DNA from: Phytophthora colocasiae
Lineage: Eukaryota; Oomycota; Peronosporomycetes; Peronosporales; Peronosporaceae
DNA length: 64,000 bases
Assembly (NCBI GenBank): GCA_018806915.1
Contig: JAGKQI010000086.1
Location: forward strand, 620,001-684,000
Direction: 5' to 3'
Under the pieces are notes generated by a model. That model was not told the origin of the DNA. It worked only from the letters and a program-made list of their open reading frames with translations, and did no database searches. Shown one piece after another: positions 7,794-17,800 of the stretch; position 1 is the first letter of the stretch; each line of letters begins with the position of its first letter. The translations under genes and the position numbers were made by a program.

Positions 7794-9478
7794 GTTGGTG
7801 TGTCAGGTTCCGAGTCTGGTTCCTCTGGAATTTCACTTGGTGGTTTGTTGTTACCAGTCTGCAACGCTTGATAGGAATTCCGTCGACTTGAAGATACCGG
7901 TAGCTTCGTCTCCGATTGTCGTCGTCGGCATTTGTCACTCGGGCCACAGAACCAGTCGAGCACCTTCTCGACGTCGGATGAAGGCACTACTAGGATGTGC
8001 CACAGCAGCGCAAATGCCACGACTAACAACAGCACTCCGATGCCCAAATACACTCGCGACCAGAAGACCCAACCTGCTCGCCACGCCGAAGCTTCTGCGT
8101 CCGCGAAATGCGCCGAGTGGAATTGAAGCTTAGGCGCCCAACCTCCGGAACAGGTACTAGAAGAACCTTCAGTACTGGACGAAGTTGAGTCAACGCAGGC
8201 AAAGCCGACAGTCTTGCGTTCCGAGTCGAACTGAACGTAGTAAGCGCGTAGGAACGCTACGCCGAGCACGACAACCTCTTCAAGTGCTTTCCCCTGTGGA
8301 ATGTTCGTGGTCATAGCTGATGCAGTCTGAGTAGGCAGCTTGCTCTTGGACTTCTTAGATGAGAACAGTGCATGCACATCCAGTTGCGGAGTGCAGATGA
8401 AGTCGTCGCACCGTGCGTAGTCTGTGCCTTGCAACACCAGCGTCTGCGTCTTCGACTGGGTACTTGATGCTGCTTCATTTATCACAAAACTGAACCGGAG
8501 CGCAGGGAACATCTCGGCCGTGCAATCTGCACAAGCATATCCACTCACAGCATGTGGATCTACACGGAGCTCTCGGTCGAAATGTACGCGCAAATGCTGC
8601 TGGATTTCAGTGATCGTAGCGTCAAATGCTCGCCGCGGGAGTAACAGCAGCGACGTCCCTGAATCCACAATGGCCACTGCAGCTGAGACTGCAACAATAC
8701 CTTCTCCACTGTCTGCAGGCTGCTTAAAGCTCGAGTTCGAGCGAGAACCGAAGCTTCCAACTGTGAGGCGGTGCAGTCGAATAGCCCAGAAGCCGTGCGC
8801 ACGTCGACTGGACGGGTACCTCACGACTGGGAAATGGTACCAACTCACTTGAGACCGATTCGTCTGTGGCATGTGCGCAATAGGCAGCGAATCGTCCACG
8901 CCACCGAAAATGAGTTGCGCCGGTGGCAACGCACCAGGCAATCGGTTAATGTAAATGGAGAAGCGTTGCAGTCTTGGGTCGGATCGGATCAAACTTGGTT
9001 TGGTGATCAGTGCCAGCGCCTCCAGTCCAAGTCCGACGATACCGTCAGCCTGGAACCTTTGCAATCTCTTTGTGGTCCTACTGGCACTGCCCATGTGTAC
9101 TCTATTAAGCGTCAGAGCGTCATCCTGAGTGTCGTAGAGTGAAATCTGTTCTCGGACGATTCGGCCCGTGGCGTTCCCACTACCGTATTCCAGTCGGAAA
9201 GGCTCATTAAGCGGTTCGTGAGACCGCGAGACGGCTGCATCGTAGCGTCTCGAGCCTGCGCAGTCGGTGCACGTAGTTTCCGGCAGCCAAATGTCACTTG
9301 AGCCTGTGTCGAAGATCACTTGAAAGCGTTGAGGTGGCGACCCGACACCAATGGAGCCGAAGAACTGCATTTGGTCATAATTCTCCAACGGAATGCGCAG
9401 AAGCTCCGAAGAGGAAGAAGAACATGGAGTTAATAGCAACGGCAGTGTTAGGGCGGCCAAACGGACGCGAGGCGCCAT
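7613..9478 (-). CDS. Membrane-anchored secreted aspartic protease with LTR-derived C-terminus
   Basis: The 621 residues include a signal peptide (hydrophobic LAALTLPLLLTP near residue 8) and a pepsin-fold A1 protease. The two catalytic motifs are visible: DTGSSDIWLP in the N-lobe and VDSGTSLLLLP in the C-lobe. A Ser/Cys-rich spacer is followed by a single transmembrane helix (YLGIGVLLLVVAFALLWHIL) and a cytosolic tail rich in Arg and Ser. It probably works at the cell surface or in a secretory compartment. Odd point: from about residue 558 (after DSEPDTPT) the sequence comes from the Copia LTR. The last ~63 residues are therefore foreign and replace a native end of about 17 residues that survives at 2405-2461. 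The catalytic domain and membrane anchor are untouched. Confidence 0.9.
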   Translation of the reverse strand: MAPRVRLAALTLPLLLTPCSSSSSELLRIPLENYDQMQFFGSIGVGSPPQRFQVIFDTGSSDIWLPETTCTDCAGSRRYDAAVSRSHEPLNEPFRLEYGSGNATGRIVREQISLYDTQDDALTLNRVHMGSASRTTKRLQRFQADGIVGLGLEALALITKPSLIRSDPRLQRFSIYINRLPGALPPAQLIFGGVDDSLPIAHMPQTNRSQVSWYHFPVVRYPSSRRAHGFWAIRLHRLTVGSFGSRSNSSFKQPADSGEGIVAVSAAVAIVDSGTSLLLLPRRAFDATITEIQQHLRVHFDRELRVDPHAVSGYACADCTAEMFPALRFSFVINEAASSTQSKTQTLVLQGTDYARCDDFICTPQLDVHALFSSKKSKSKLPTQTASAMTTNIPQGKALEEVVVLGVAFLRAYYVQFDSERKTVGFACVDSTSSSTEGSSSTCSGGWAPKLQFHSAHFADAEASAWRAGWVFWSRVYLGIGVLLLVVAFALLWHILVVPSSDVEKVLDWFCGPSDKCRRRQSETKLPVSSSRRNSYQALQTGNNKPPSEIPEEPDSEPDTPTMSLSAEVRRTRARVEACESGGGLAGKACNLSSRIDGLHGQRGFCAWGFPPRNCDEAVRS

Positions 9479-9788
9479 TTAAGCGGCGACAAGAAGGACA
9501 GTTGAGACTGTTGCGGTGTTACGACCTTGTGGAGCTGCTGACTTACTGAAGAGACAGATGGAAATGCGACTAATGCACTGTGGAATTTGATAAGGATGGG
9601 TAATTAGGAATCCTGATTTTGAACGGATGGCTAGAAAACGTGACTTGGAATATAATATTCCTGTGTAATGGAATGAATATGTATATTCAAAGGGCACAGA
9701 CCTCAATCATGTTCAAAAACAGAAAAAAGGCAGGACGAAAGGGTTATTAAATGGGTTAATTCGTCCTCGTTCCACTTCAACTTGTAGT
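9479..9788. other. Intergenic, between two minus-strand genes
   Basis: About 310 bp containing the 5' region of the protease gene and the 3' region of the symporter-like gene. The half nearer the symporter stop is AT-rich. I see no clear initiator element, repeat or RNA gene. Confidence 0.5.
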
Positions 9789-12101
9789 CTACATGGCAAA
9801 GTGATGCGCGTACATGCGTCCTTCGTCCGTACTGGCTGCCATCCGTACCAGCATCAGATTCGTGGCTGTATTAGTGAACGCTTGCATTCTACCAATTAGC
9901 AGCATGACGCCGCTCATGGCGATCGGTGTAGGCGGGAGGTCTTCACTACCGCAGAAGCTTTTCCAAACTGTGAGGAAGTACACAATAGGTGCTTGAGGTA
10001 GTGCTGTGTCTCCAAGACTCGCAACCAGAGCGTAGCCGAACAGTAGAGCGCTATTGCTTACGTTCAAAGGCAGACTACAGTCTGTGTAGCTTACTACCCA
10101 CATCAAGACAATCGGAAGTCCCATCGCCTGTGCGACGCGGTTGCACGCGGATAACACTGGAAACAGCGCTCCAAAGACGGCAGGTGGCACTTCACGTGAA
10201 CGCAGGACGCTCTTCGTAGCGATTGACAAAGGCAGCACCGGGGATTGTAGCAACACGCTGTAGAGCAGCGCTGGTAGGACTTTGAGCAGCCATCCGAAGG
10301 GCTGACGACGCGTTACCCAGAAGAACAGGATAGGACACAGTACAAGCGTCTGAATGACGCACACGAGTGAAGCCACTAGGAACCAGTTACCAGCGAAGGA
10401 GGCAAGTCTCGCGTTGGCTGGATCTACGAGGATGGAGCCGATAGTAATCGGCAGGATGGCAAGAAGTGCCAGCGATTGCAACCAGTCCAGCATCGTGAAC
10501 AGCGCAGCGTACAAGTGCACGAATAGCCTCAAGAGTGGGTTACGTCTCGCATCGCCCCGGTCACGACCGACCCCGCCGCCACGGAAACTGCGCGTGACGG
10601 CCACGCCCAAGACGGTGGCGATCACCATGGAACTGATGTAGTAGTCGGCACTCAACGCCTGTATGGCGTTGTTCGGCACGTAACGAGCGCCTAGATGGAA
10701 GATATATTCCGTGAAGCTGAGCTGCGCGATGGATTCGGGTAGACCCAGCACTGCGTTCACATCGACGAAGCTCGGGAAAACTGTGGCTGTGCTGTTCACG
10801 TCGTCGAACGAATCCGAGTTGCAGGCAAGGGATGTCCCGTTCAGCTCGAGGTACTTGGTGTTGCTGCACTGGAAACCAAACTGTGTACTCGAGGCTTCAA
10901 AGTTGAGTTCGTCGGTTTGCTTTAGTGTTGAGCGCAGGGCTCCAGCTACGATGATTGCCAATACCACCGACAAGACGCAGATGATGAAGTAAAAGCCGAG
11001 TGTCTTGAGCCAGAGTCGGCCGAGAGCTCCTCGTGCAGTTAAAGTGGACACGGAAAAGATCACTTGGCAAATTCCCATGGGCACAGCAGTACAGTTGACG
11101 ACGCGGATGTACAGCGTACCGACCTCGTTGAGCCAGTAGCCGTAAGCCTCAGGCGGGTCAACCGAGAGAACGGCAAACCCGATACCAAATCCTACAGCCA
11201 TGAGCAGGATCAACAGAAATGAATTCATGGACCGAGGCAAATGCTGGAGCGCCTGGAAGTGGATCGCATCGAATGGTGTCGATTCTCGATTTTGCTCCGA
11301 CGGTGGCTGAGACGGTCTCGAGGCTGGTGGATCCCCTGGCGGCGTGCCAAGAACATCGTAGGCATCGGTGGGTGTATCGAGAGGTGCGTCCCCTGACGTT
11401 GCACTCGTGAAGTTTGTGCGAACGTTTGGATTATTCGTTGGACCTCCTGGAGCCTGACCGTGAGGTTGGTTTGATCCGTAACCACTACGAGTTGTTGCGT
11501 CACCTCCTTGAGCGAGACTACCACGTAGATACTGGTAGAGCGAGGCAGATGAGATACTAGCAGCTTCATAGGCGCGTGGGAATCGCTGCTGCTGCTCCTG
11601 TATCTGTTCCTGTTGCTGTCGTTGAAGATTTTGAAGCTGTTGGTTCTGTTGATGCAGTTGCTGCAAGGGGAGAGGTTGGCTTCGTTGTACTTGCGGGGCC
11701 TCGTACTCGGAGGTTGCTGTGTCGACGCTCACGAAGCTGTTGAAGGCGGTTCGACTGCGGTAAGACGAGAAAGAGACTTCCTCATCAATTTCTTCGTGCA
11801 GGGCGCCTGGGTCGGATAGAATGGACTCAAAGCCGTCGCTGCCTAGCGAAATGCGATAGCTAGTCCGCTCCATGTCCGCGACTTCGTCTGTGTCGTAGAG
11901 ACTCACATCAAGCTCGCTGTGGGTGTCGCTGTCGTCTACCTCGCTGCCTTCGTAGATGACATGGCGTGGTCTACTCCTGCGCCCCAAACTGGTGATACTG
12001 TCGAGACTTCCAGGACCGATGCTGATGTCCGATTCGGACTCCGACACGCTATCTCGCTGGCCTCGTCCGCTCATGACTGCAGTGCCGTTTGCTACTATCA
12101 A
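9789..12101 (-). CDS. Divergent dicarboxylate/amino-acid:cation symporter (SDF/DAACS) homologue
   Basis: Of 770 residues, the first ~290 form a hydrophilic region rich in Ser/Asp/Glu with a Gln-rich stretch near residues 130-170. The rest holds multiple membrane segments starting at MNSFLLILLMAVGFGIGFAVL. The fold is recognisable as the glutamate-transporter family from EVGTLYIRVVNCTAVPMGICQVIFSV (equivalent to the family's LFLRLLKMLVVPL helix), a long glycosylatable loop, and the last core helix GRMQAFTNTATNL near 735-747. Aligned by eye to archaeal GltPh, the ligand residues Asp394, Arg397 and Asp405 are Gly, Gln and Asn here, while Asn401 is kept. The NMDGT motif is not found. Normal transport of acidic amino acids is therefore doubtful. 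A sensor role or another substrate is possible. Met at 12074 could be the start instead. Confidence 0.75.
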   Translation of the reverse strand: MIVANGTAVMSGRGQRDSVSESESDISIGPGSLDSITSLGRRSRPRHVIYEGSEVDDSDTHSELDVSLYDTDEVADMERTSYRISLGSDGFESILSDPGALHEEIDEEVSFSSYRSRTAFNSFVSVDTATSEYEAPQVQRSQPLPLQQLHQQNQQLQNLQRQQQEQIQEQQQRFPRAYEAASISSASLYQYLRGSLAQGGDATTRSGYGSNQPHGQAPGGPTNNPNVRTNFTSATSGDAPLDTPTDAYDVLGTPPGDPPASRPSQPPSEQNRESTPFDAIHFQALQHLPRSMNSFLLILLMAVGFGIGFAVLSVDPPEAYGYWLNEVGTLYIRVVNCTAVPMGICQVIFSVSTLTARGALGRLWLKTLGFYFIICVLSVVLAIIVAGALRSTLKQTDELNFEASSTQFGFQCSNTKYLELNGTSLACNSDSFDDVNSTATVFPSFVDVNAVLGLPESIAQLSFTEYIFHLGARYVPNNAIQALSADYYISSMVIATVLGVAVTRSFRGGGVGRDRGDARRNPLLRLFVHLYAALFTMLDWLQSLALLAILPITIGSILVDPANARLASFAGNWFLVASLVCVIQTLVLCPILFFWVTRRQPFGWLLKVLPALLYSVLLQSPVLPLSIATKSVLRSREVPPAVFGALFPVLSACNRVAQAMGLPIVLMWVVSYTDCSLPLNVSNSALLFGYALVASLGDTALPQAPIVYFLTVWKSFCGSEDLPPTPIAMSGVMLLIGRMQAFTNTATNLMLVRMAASTDEGRMYAHHFAM

Positions 12102-13630
12102 AGCGATGCTGGTTGTTGGTTGCCAATCGTTTTTACACCATATTTAGGCAGCGAAGGTGTCGTAACGGATACTAGTACAGAGCAAGACAGGAGCATTATT
12201 GGCGATGCCTGCAAAGCCCTGCTCGGTGCAGAGCTTTCTCGGAAGGTACGTTGAAGCGGTGTCTCTTTAATGCATGGCTACACTCGACGGCCGGTGCAAC
12301 GCAACGACGGTCAGCATGTTGCAGTCGTGCGTCGAGAACGCACGCTCGCGAGCGTCACAGGCAGAGAGGACGGTCGCGGATCGTTAGCGGGGCCATTGCC
12401 GGCGGTGCCCAGCTCAACGCTGCTCAACGCTGCTCAAGTGTTCTGGCAAAGGTCTGAAAATATGCAGACGGCGAAGTTTTGGCCGATCCAGTCCGAAGAC
12501 GAGCACTTCAACGTGCTCCAGCTGTCGGCTGTATTTGTGTCGCAACACTGTGGCGGCGAGCGGCTAGCTGCGCAGTCACACGTGACCGTGCGTCGCACCG
12601 CTATGATCTCGAACCTGTGTGGTTGCGGTGCAGAAGCTTTGGCGAGCAACGCAGAGGTCAGCTCCATTGACAGCGGCAGCCCGTCGTTGACGTAAAAGGC
12701 AGCTTCAACGGCTTGCTCAGTGGATCTTTACGCTATCTGTAATAGAGAGCAGCTCCTCGATCCGCTGTCCGTCCGCCCTGCCCTATCCAGGCGAATCCAC
12801 AACGTCGTGGAAGATAAAGAGCGAGCCAGGGTTGAACACCGAGACGCAGTTTTCTGTGCGATCGCTACCGCACTCTCTGTGGTGGACGATCGCAAAAGAT
12901 GTCAAGAGTCTCGCCGGCACCGGACGCCGTTGGTCGCCGCAATGGCACGGCGTTACAAGTGGCGCTGGTAGTCGGTGCATGGGCCAACTGTAGTCGAGTG
13001 CATTTTTGCAATCGCGTGCGTCAATTGCGTGCGCGCGGCGCAGATGGCGACGCGGCGCTAGACTTGCCAGCCATAAGGACGAGGACCTGCAGCTACGGCG
13101 GAACGTTCCTCCAGCTAGGTTAACAACGATAGCTAACGGCATAGGGCAATACACAGCGATCACCTGTCAATAGCCCGACTGCAGTGGCAATAATAAGCCC
13201 AGGGAAATCTGACTTTGCGGGCGTTTTTGGCGTTTTTCGCCACCGGCGAGATGATCCGTGTCAACCTTGACATGACAGATTATCTTCAGTAGATCTCGGT
13301 AGATACGATCCTGTCAACGACAACTTGTCGCTGTCAACGACAAGATCCTCGCCTGAACTTCAGGCTGAAGCAGCTTGCGATGTTTGCCAGTCCAATTGCC
13401 GTGGGCCGTCTCCAAGAGCTATTGTCGGCGACAGTCTCGCCGCCGCCAGCCGGCCCGAGCAGAGCCATAAGGTGGCGGCATCTGTTGGTTCCCGGGTGGG
13501 ATTCGGAGACGCGAATCGCGTCACGCGATACGGCGACGTCGTCCAAAGTTGGAAAACCACTTGGCCTGAGTAGCGGAGACCGGCAATCGAGTCAGCGGTT
13601 GGCCCCTCCCGTACACGTGTCGTGGACGCG
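12102..13630. other. About 1.5 kb without a recognisable gene
   Basis: Open frames exist on both strands (for example 12270-12695 plus and 12783-13163 minus). None has a recognisable domain and the composition does not favour one over the other. Small direct repeats are present: CTCAACGCTG two and a half times near 12411-12437, and CTGTCAACGACAA at 13311-13323 and 13331-13343. The beginning holds the 5' flank of the symporter-like gene. It could contain decayed mobile DNA, but I cannot name it. Confidence 0.5.
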
Positions 13631-13632
13631 TA

Positions 13633-13653
13633 CACCGATCGACAGAATGCATG
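13633..13653. repeat. Left terminal inverted repeat of the pogo-type element
   Basis: A 21-bp perfect match to the reverse complement of 14575-14595, with the TA target duplication just outside. Confidence 0.85.
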
Positions 13654-14430
13654 AACCACTTTCCCGCAGGTGCAAAGTCTGTCCTGCGTGTGTAGACTGG
13701 TTATGTGAGAACGAATTAATAACGATTTTGGTAAAAGATAGAAAAAAATTGGTTTTAAGTGCCTTGTTAAATGCACTAGTGACGGTATCCGCTTTAATGG
13801 ATTCCCAGGCTGAAATGGCACGCTTTATCGTAGCCAAGCGCTTTTCTTTCGCCGTCGTAGCAGTAGCCTTTTCAAACAGCCATAACGCCTTCAGCTTCGC
13901 CTTGAGAGGCCCCATAATGCCAACGTCTAAGGGCTGGCAAACAGAGGTAGCGTTTTTTGGCAATGGCTGTAGAACAGCGCCAAGTTCCTCCGAAACTATA
14001 GCTTCCGATACGCCCGAGACATGACACTCTAAGTTATCTACGAGTAGTAGAGCCGAGGGCGTAATGTGCTGCTGCAGAAGCGAGCGTAGGTAAAGCTTCC
14101 ACACGCGAGAGTCCATGCTTTTGTCTGTACAGTATACACATGACCTACATATATAAACAGTTTAAGTATAAATAAACGAAATAAATTAAAAAGACTCACC
14201 TTGGGGGTATGTTGGCAATTCTTCCATCTCGATGGTTCCGTTCGGTTCCCCTCGCAAAATAAATAGCAATGGCAGCTTGACACCATCAGCACGAATTGTG
14301 CATACGGCGTTGTTTGGCTGGCGCGTACACCTCCTCAAGGAGGCCTGTGATGGCAACCTCCTCTGCCTCCTGCAATACTGTCGCGGGTGGTGGGGTCTGC
14401 GAGGACTCCTCGTCCGCTGCCTCCATTTTA
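13654..14430 (-). pseudogene. Remnant of a pogo-type DDE transposase
   Basis: On the minus strand an exon near 14200-14310 reads QPNNAVCTIRADGVKLPLLF and then ELPTYPQ. This is the start of a pogo/Tigger DDE domain in which an Ala-Asp-Gly segment precedes the strand. A 55-bp intron (14145-14199, GTGAGT...TAG) follows. The next exon continues GHVYTVQTKAW and, after a break, MDSRVWKLYL, then ALLLVDNLECHVS (second catalytic Asp) and VCQPLDVGIMGPLKAKL, typical of the family. The break at 14112-14117 fits loss of one ATGG from a tandem pair (4-bp deletion). An N-terminal piece starting MEAADEESSQ (near 14430) reads in another frame and the DNA-binding domains are missing. The open frame runs out past the left inverted repeat, so the native stop is lost. 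Not functional. Confidence 0.8.
14145..14199 (-). other. Spliceosomal intron in the transposase remnant
   Basis: A 55-bp AT-rich segment with consensus donor GTGAGT and acceptor TAG on the minus strand. Removing it joins ELPTYPQ to GHVYTVQTKAW in frame, as expected for the transposase family. Confidence 0.7.
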
Positions 14431-14574
14431 TCGAGTGGCTGGTGGAGACCTCCGTTTTATCGAGTGGCTAGTGGAGTTTTATTTTAGCGATTGAACGCTG
14501 CGACGGGTGATTTGATTGGTTGATAACAATATGTGTACGCAATTCTATATCACGGGCGCCCTTTTTATATGGAC

Positions 14575-14595
14575 CATGCATTCTGTCGATCGGTG
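14575..14595. repeat. Right terminal inverted repeat of the pogo-type element
   Basis: Reverse complement of 13633-13653 over 21 bp, followed by the TA target duplication at 14596-14597. Confidence 0.85.
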
Positions 14596-14745
14596 TATAA
14601 GACAGGACTCGTGGATAGTGAGACCAAGATCTCGAGAGCAAGCTCTCCGTCAGGATAAGCGCGCTGGTGCGATAGAGCGCCCCTGCCGCTCCCCTGCATC
14701 GTCAATTCGCGCGCGAGCGGCGCGGCATGCTCGCCTTAGCGCTCC

Positions 14746-14759
14746 TCATTCCCCAATTT
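14746..14759 (+). promoter_or_regulatory. Oomycete core promoter (Inr plus FPR)
   Basis: TCATTCC at 14746-14752 followed by CAATTT at 14754-14759 reproduces the oomycete initiator and its flanking promoter element in the right order and spacing. Transcription would start here, giving a 5' untranslated region of about 120 bases before the ATG at 14872. It is the clearest core promoter in the window and suggests a strongly expressed gene. Confidence 0.8.
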
Positions 14760-14871
14760 CCTCCCGAGAGCGAAGTGCCCCAAGCATCGTCGAGCCCGGT
14801 TGGAAATTCCCCTTCCCGTTCTAGTCCTCAACAGCGTGTAAATCGTCTCCTGTTACAGTTAAATCACTACC

Positions 14872-17800
14872 ATGAAGGTGTACACGACCATCGTGCTCGC
14901 GGCCATGGCCATGCAGGTGGTCCTGGGTGGCGGCGGCGGCGGCATCACGTTCGATAACGCCGGCAGCTACTCGCCCGGCGGCACCAACGATGACTCGTAC
15001 ACTCAGAACGACGGTGGTAAGAACGGCCTAAACACGCCGGTGCCGGCTACCACGACGGCTACCCCGGTTGCCACGACGCCAGCTCCAGTGGCTACGCCCG
15101 CTGGCACTCCGGCTACCCCTGTGGGCACGCCTGCTACCCCTGTTGGTACCCCGGCTACCCCTGTCGGAACACCGGCTACCCCCGTGTCGACTCCGGCCCC
15201 AACGACCACCACACCGGAGACTACGCCTGCGCCTACGACGCCGACGGCTGAGCAGGGATCTGGCTCGACCGAACAGAACACGCCTACTTCGACGCCTGCG
15301 GCAACCACGCCGACTTCGGAGCTTGGATCGAGCTCGGGCTCGCACCCGGAGCAGCAGACGCCAGTGTCGACCCCCGCGCCTTCGACCCCGTCGACTGGAT
15401 CGGGCTCGTCGCCTTCGCAGGAGACTCCTGTGAGCACCCCGGCCACGACTCCCGCCGTAACGACGCCTTCGACAGGATCGGGCTCGTCGCCTTCGCAGGA
15501 GACACCTGTGAGCACCCCCGTTGCCACGACCCCTGCATCGGAGCTGGGCTCCTCGGACGAGGACACCCCGTGCCCGACTCTTGAGTACAACTACCCTGTT
15601 CCAACTCCTGCTGGTACGACTCCGACGACTGAGCAGGGAAGCGGTGAGGAAGACACCCCGTGCCCGACGCTTGAGTACAACTACCCCGTTCCAACTCCGG
15701 CCGGATCAACGCCGACAACTGGCTCGGGTGAAGAGGACACCCCGTGCCCAACCCTGGAGTACAACTACCCGGTTCCCACCCCGGCCGGCTCCACTCCGAC
15801 TACGGAGAATGGTAACGGCTCGGGATCGTCGCCTACCCAGGAGACCCCCTCCACGACCCCCGCGGCTACTACTTCTACCACGGAGAACGGCAACGGTTCA
15901 GGATCGTCGCCTACCCAGGAGACCCCCTCCACGACCCCCGCCGCCACTACTCCTACCACGGAGAACGGCAACGGCTCGGGATCGTCGCCTTCCCAGGAGA
16001 CCCCGTCCACGACCCCCGCCGCCACTACTCCTACCACGGAGAACGGCAACGGCTCGGGATCGTCGCCTACCCAGGAGACCCCCTCCACGACCCCCGCTGC
16101 CACTACTCCTACCACGGAGAACGGCAACGGCTCGGGATCGTCGCCGTCCCAGGAGACCCCCTCCACGACCCCTGCGGCGACTACCCCTACTTTCGAGCTA
16201 GGAAGCGGTGAGGAGGACACCCCGTGCCCGACTTTGGAGTACAACTACCCCACCACGACCCCGTCGAACCCCTCGACTCCGACTACGCCATCGACAGGCT
16301 CGGGTGAAGAGGACACCCCGTGCCCGACGCTTGAGTACAACTACCCCGTTCCTACTCCGGCTGGATCTACGCCGACCACAGGCTCGGGTGAAGAGGACAC
16401 CCCGTGCCCTACTCTGGAGTACAACTACCCTACGACTACCCCCGCCGCCACGACTCCTACCACAGAGAACGGCAACGGCTCCGGTTCGTCCCCTAGCCAG
16501 GAAACTCCGGTGACCACGCCTGCAGCTTCGTCTCCGACCTCGGGCAACGGATCTGGTTCGTCCCCTAGCCAGGAAACCCCGGTGACCACCCCTGCTGCTT
16601 CGACCCCGACCTCGGGCAACGGATCTGGATCTACTCCCAACCAGGAAACCCCCGTGTCCACGCCTGCGCCTTCCACCCCTACTTCGGAGCAGGGTTCTGG
16701 CTCGACCCCTGGACAGCAGACTCCCGTGACCACTCCGGCTCCTTCGACTCCTACGTCGGAGGGCTCTGGTTCGTCGCCTGAGCAGCAGACGCCTACGTCG
16801 ACTCCCGCGCAAACCACGCCCACGTCGGAGCAGGGCTCGCACTCTGAGACCGGTTCGGGCTCATCGCCTGAGCAGCAGACGCCCGTGACAACCCCTGCCC
16901 CCTCGACGCCTACGTCGGATGGATCTGGTTCGTCGCCTGAGCAGCAGACGCCTACCTCGACCCCGGCGCAGACCACGCCTACTTCGGAGCTTGGTTCGCA
17001 CTCTTCGGAGACCGGTTCGGGTTCTTCCCCTGAGCAGCAGACTCCTGTGACCACCCCTGCTCCGTCGACGCCTACGTCGGAGGGCTCTGGTTCGTCGCCT
17101 GAGCAGCAGACTCCCGTGACCACCCCGGCTCCTTCGACGCCTACTTCGGAGGGCTCTGGATCGTCGCCTACCCAGTCGAACACCGGATCGGGCTCGCACC
17201 CTGAGCAGCAGACGCCTACCTCGACTCCTGCTCAGACCACGCCAACTTCGGAGGAGGGATCGCACTCGACTGAGACTCCTTCAACTACCCCTGCTGCCAC
17301 CCCGTGCGCCAACGAGTCTGGTTCGGGCTCGCACCCTGAGCAGCAGACGCCTACTTCGACCCCTGCCGCCTCTACGCCTACGTCGGAGCAGGGATCTGGA
17401 TCGTCGCCTAATCAGTCGAACACCGGATCGGGCTCGCACCCTGAGCAGCAGACGCCTACCTCGACCCCGGCGCAGACCACGCCTACCTCGGAGCTTGGTT
17501 CGCACGCTTCGGAGACTGGTTCTGGCTCGCACCCCGAGCAGCAGACGCCTACTTCGACCCCTGCCGCCTCTACGCCTACTTCGGAGCAGGGATCTGGTTC
17601 GTCGAACACGGGCTCTGGCTCCACCCCCGCTCAGTCTAGCTCCGGTTCGTCCCCCAACCAGTCCGGCTCGGGATCATCTCCTTCTACTGAGACCCCGGCT
17701 ACTGAGACCCCGGCTACGGAGACCCCTGTGACGGAGACCCCTGCTACTGAGACCCCTGCCACGACCACCCCGGCCACCACGACGCCTGCCACGACTCAGC

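Larger units (their letters stand above)
13633..14595 (-). mobile_element. Internally deleted pogo-type (Tc1/mariner superfamily) DNA transposon
   Basis: A perfect 21-bp inverted repeat beginning CACCGATCGACAG and ending GCATG lies at 13633-13653 and, in reverse complement, at 14575-14595. Each outer edge is followed by TA (13631-13632 and 14596-14597), the target duplication of Tc1/mariner/pogo elements. The 963 bp carry remains of a DDE transposase on the minus strand, far shorter than a full transposon of this type. It is a non-autonomous, degenerate copy. Confidence 0.85.

Noticed and set aside
12270..12695. Plus-strand frame of 141 codons with FWPIQSEDEHFNVLQLS as a possible gene
   Set aside because: It has no domain, no supported start or promoter, and overlaps equally plausible frames on both strands.
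15780..16200. CRISPR-like regular repeats
   Set aside because: The regular spacing comes from tandem coding repeats (ENGNGSGSSP units) that are in frame and lack unique spacers. The organism is a eukaryote.
15003..17624. Several long antisense and alternative-frame reading frames over the mucin-like gene
   Set aside because: They arise from the periodic ACC/CCG/TCG codons of the repeat. They translate to Arg- or Val/Gly-rich low-complexity sequence and lack independent signals.
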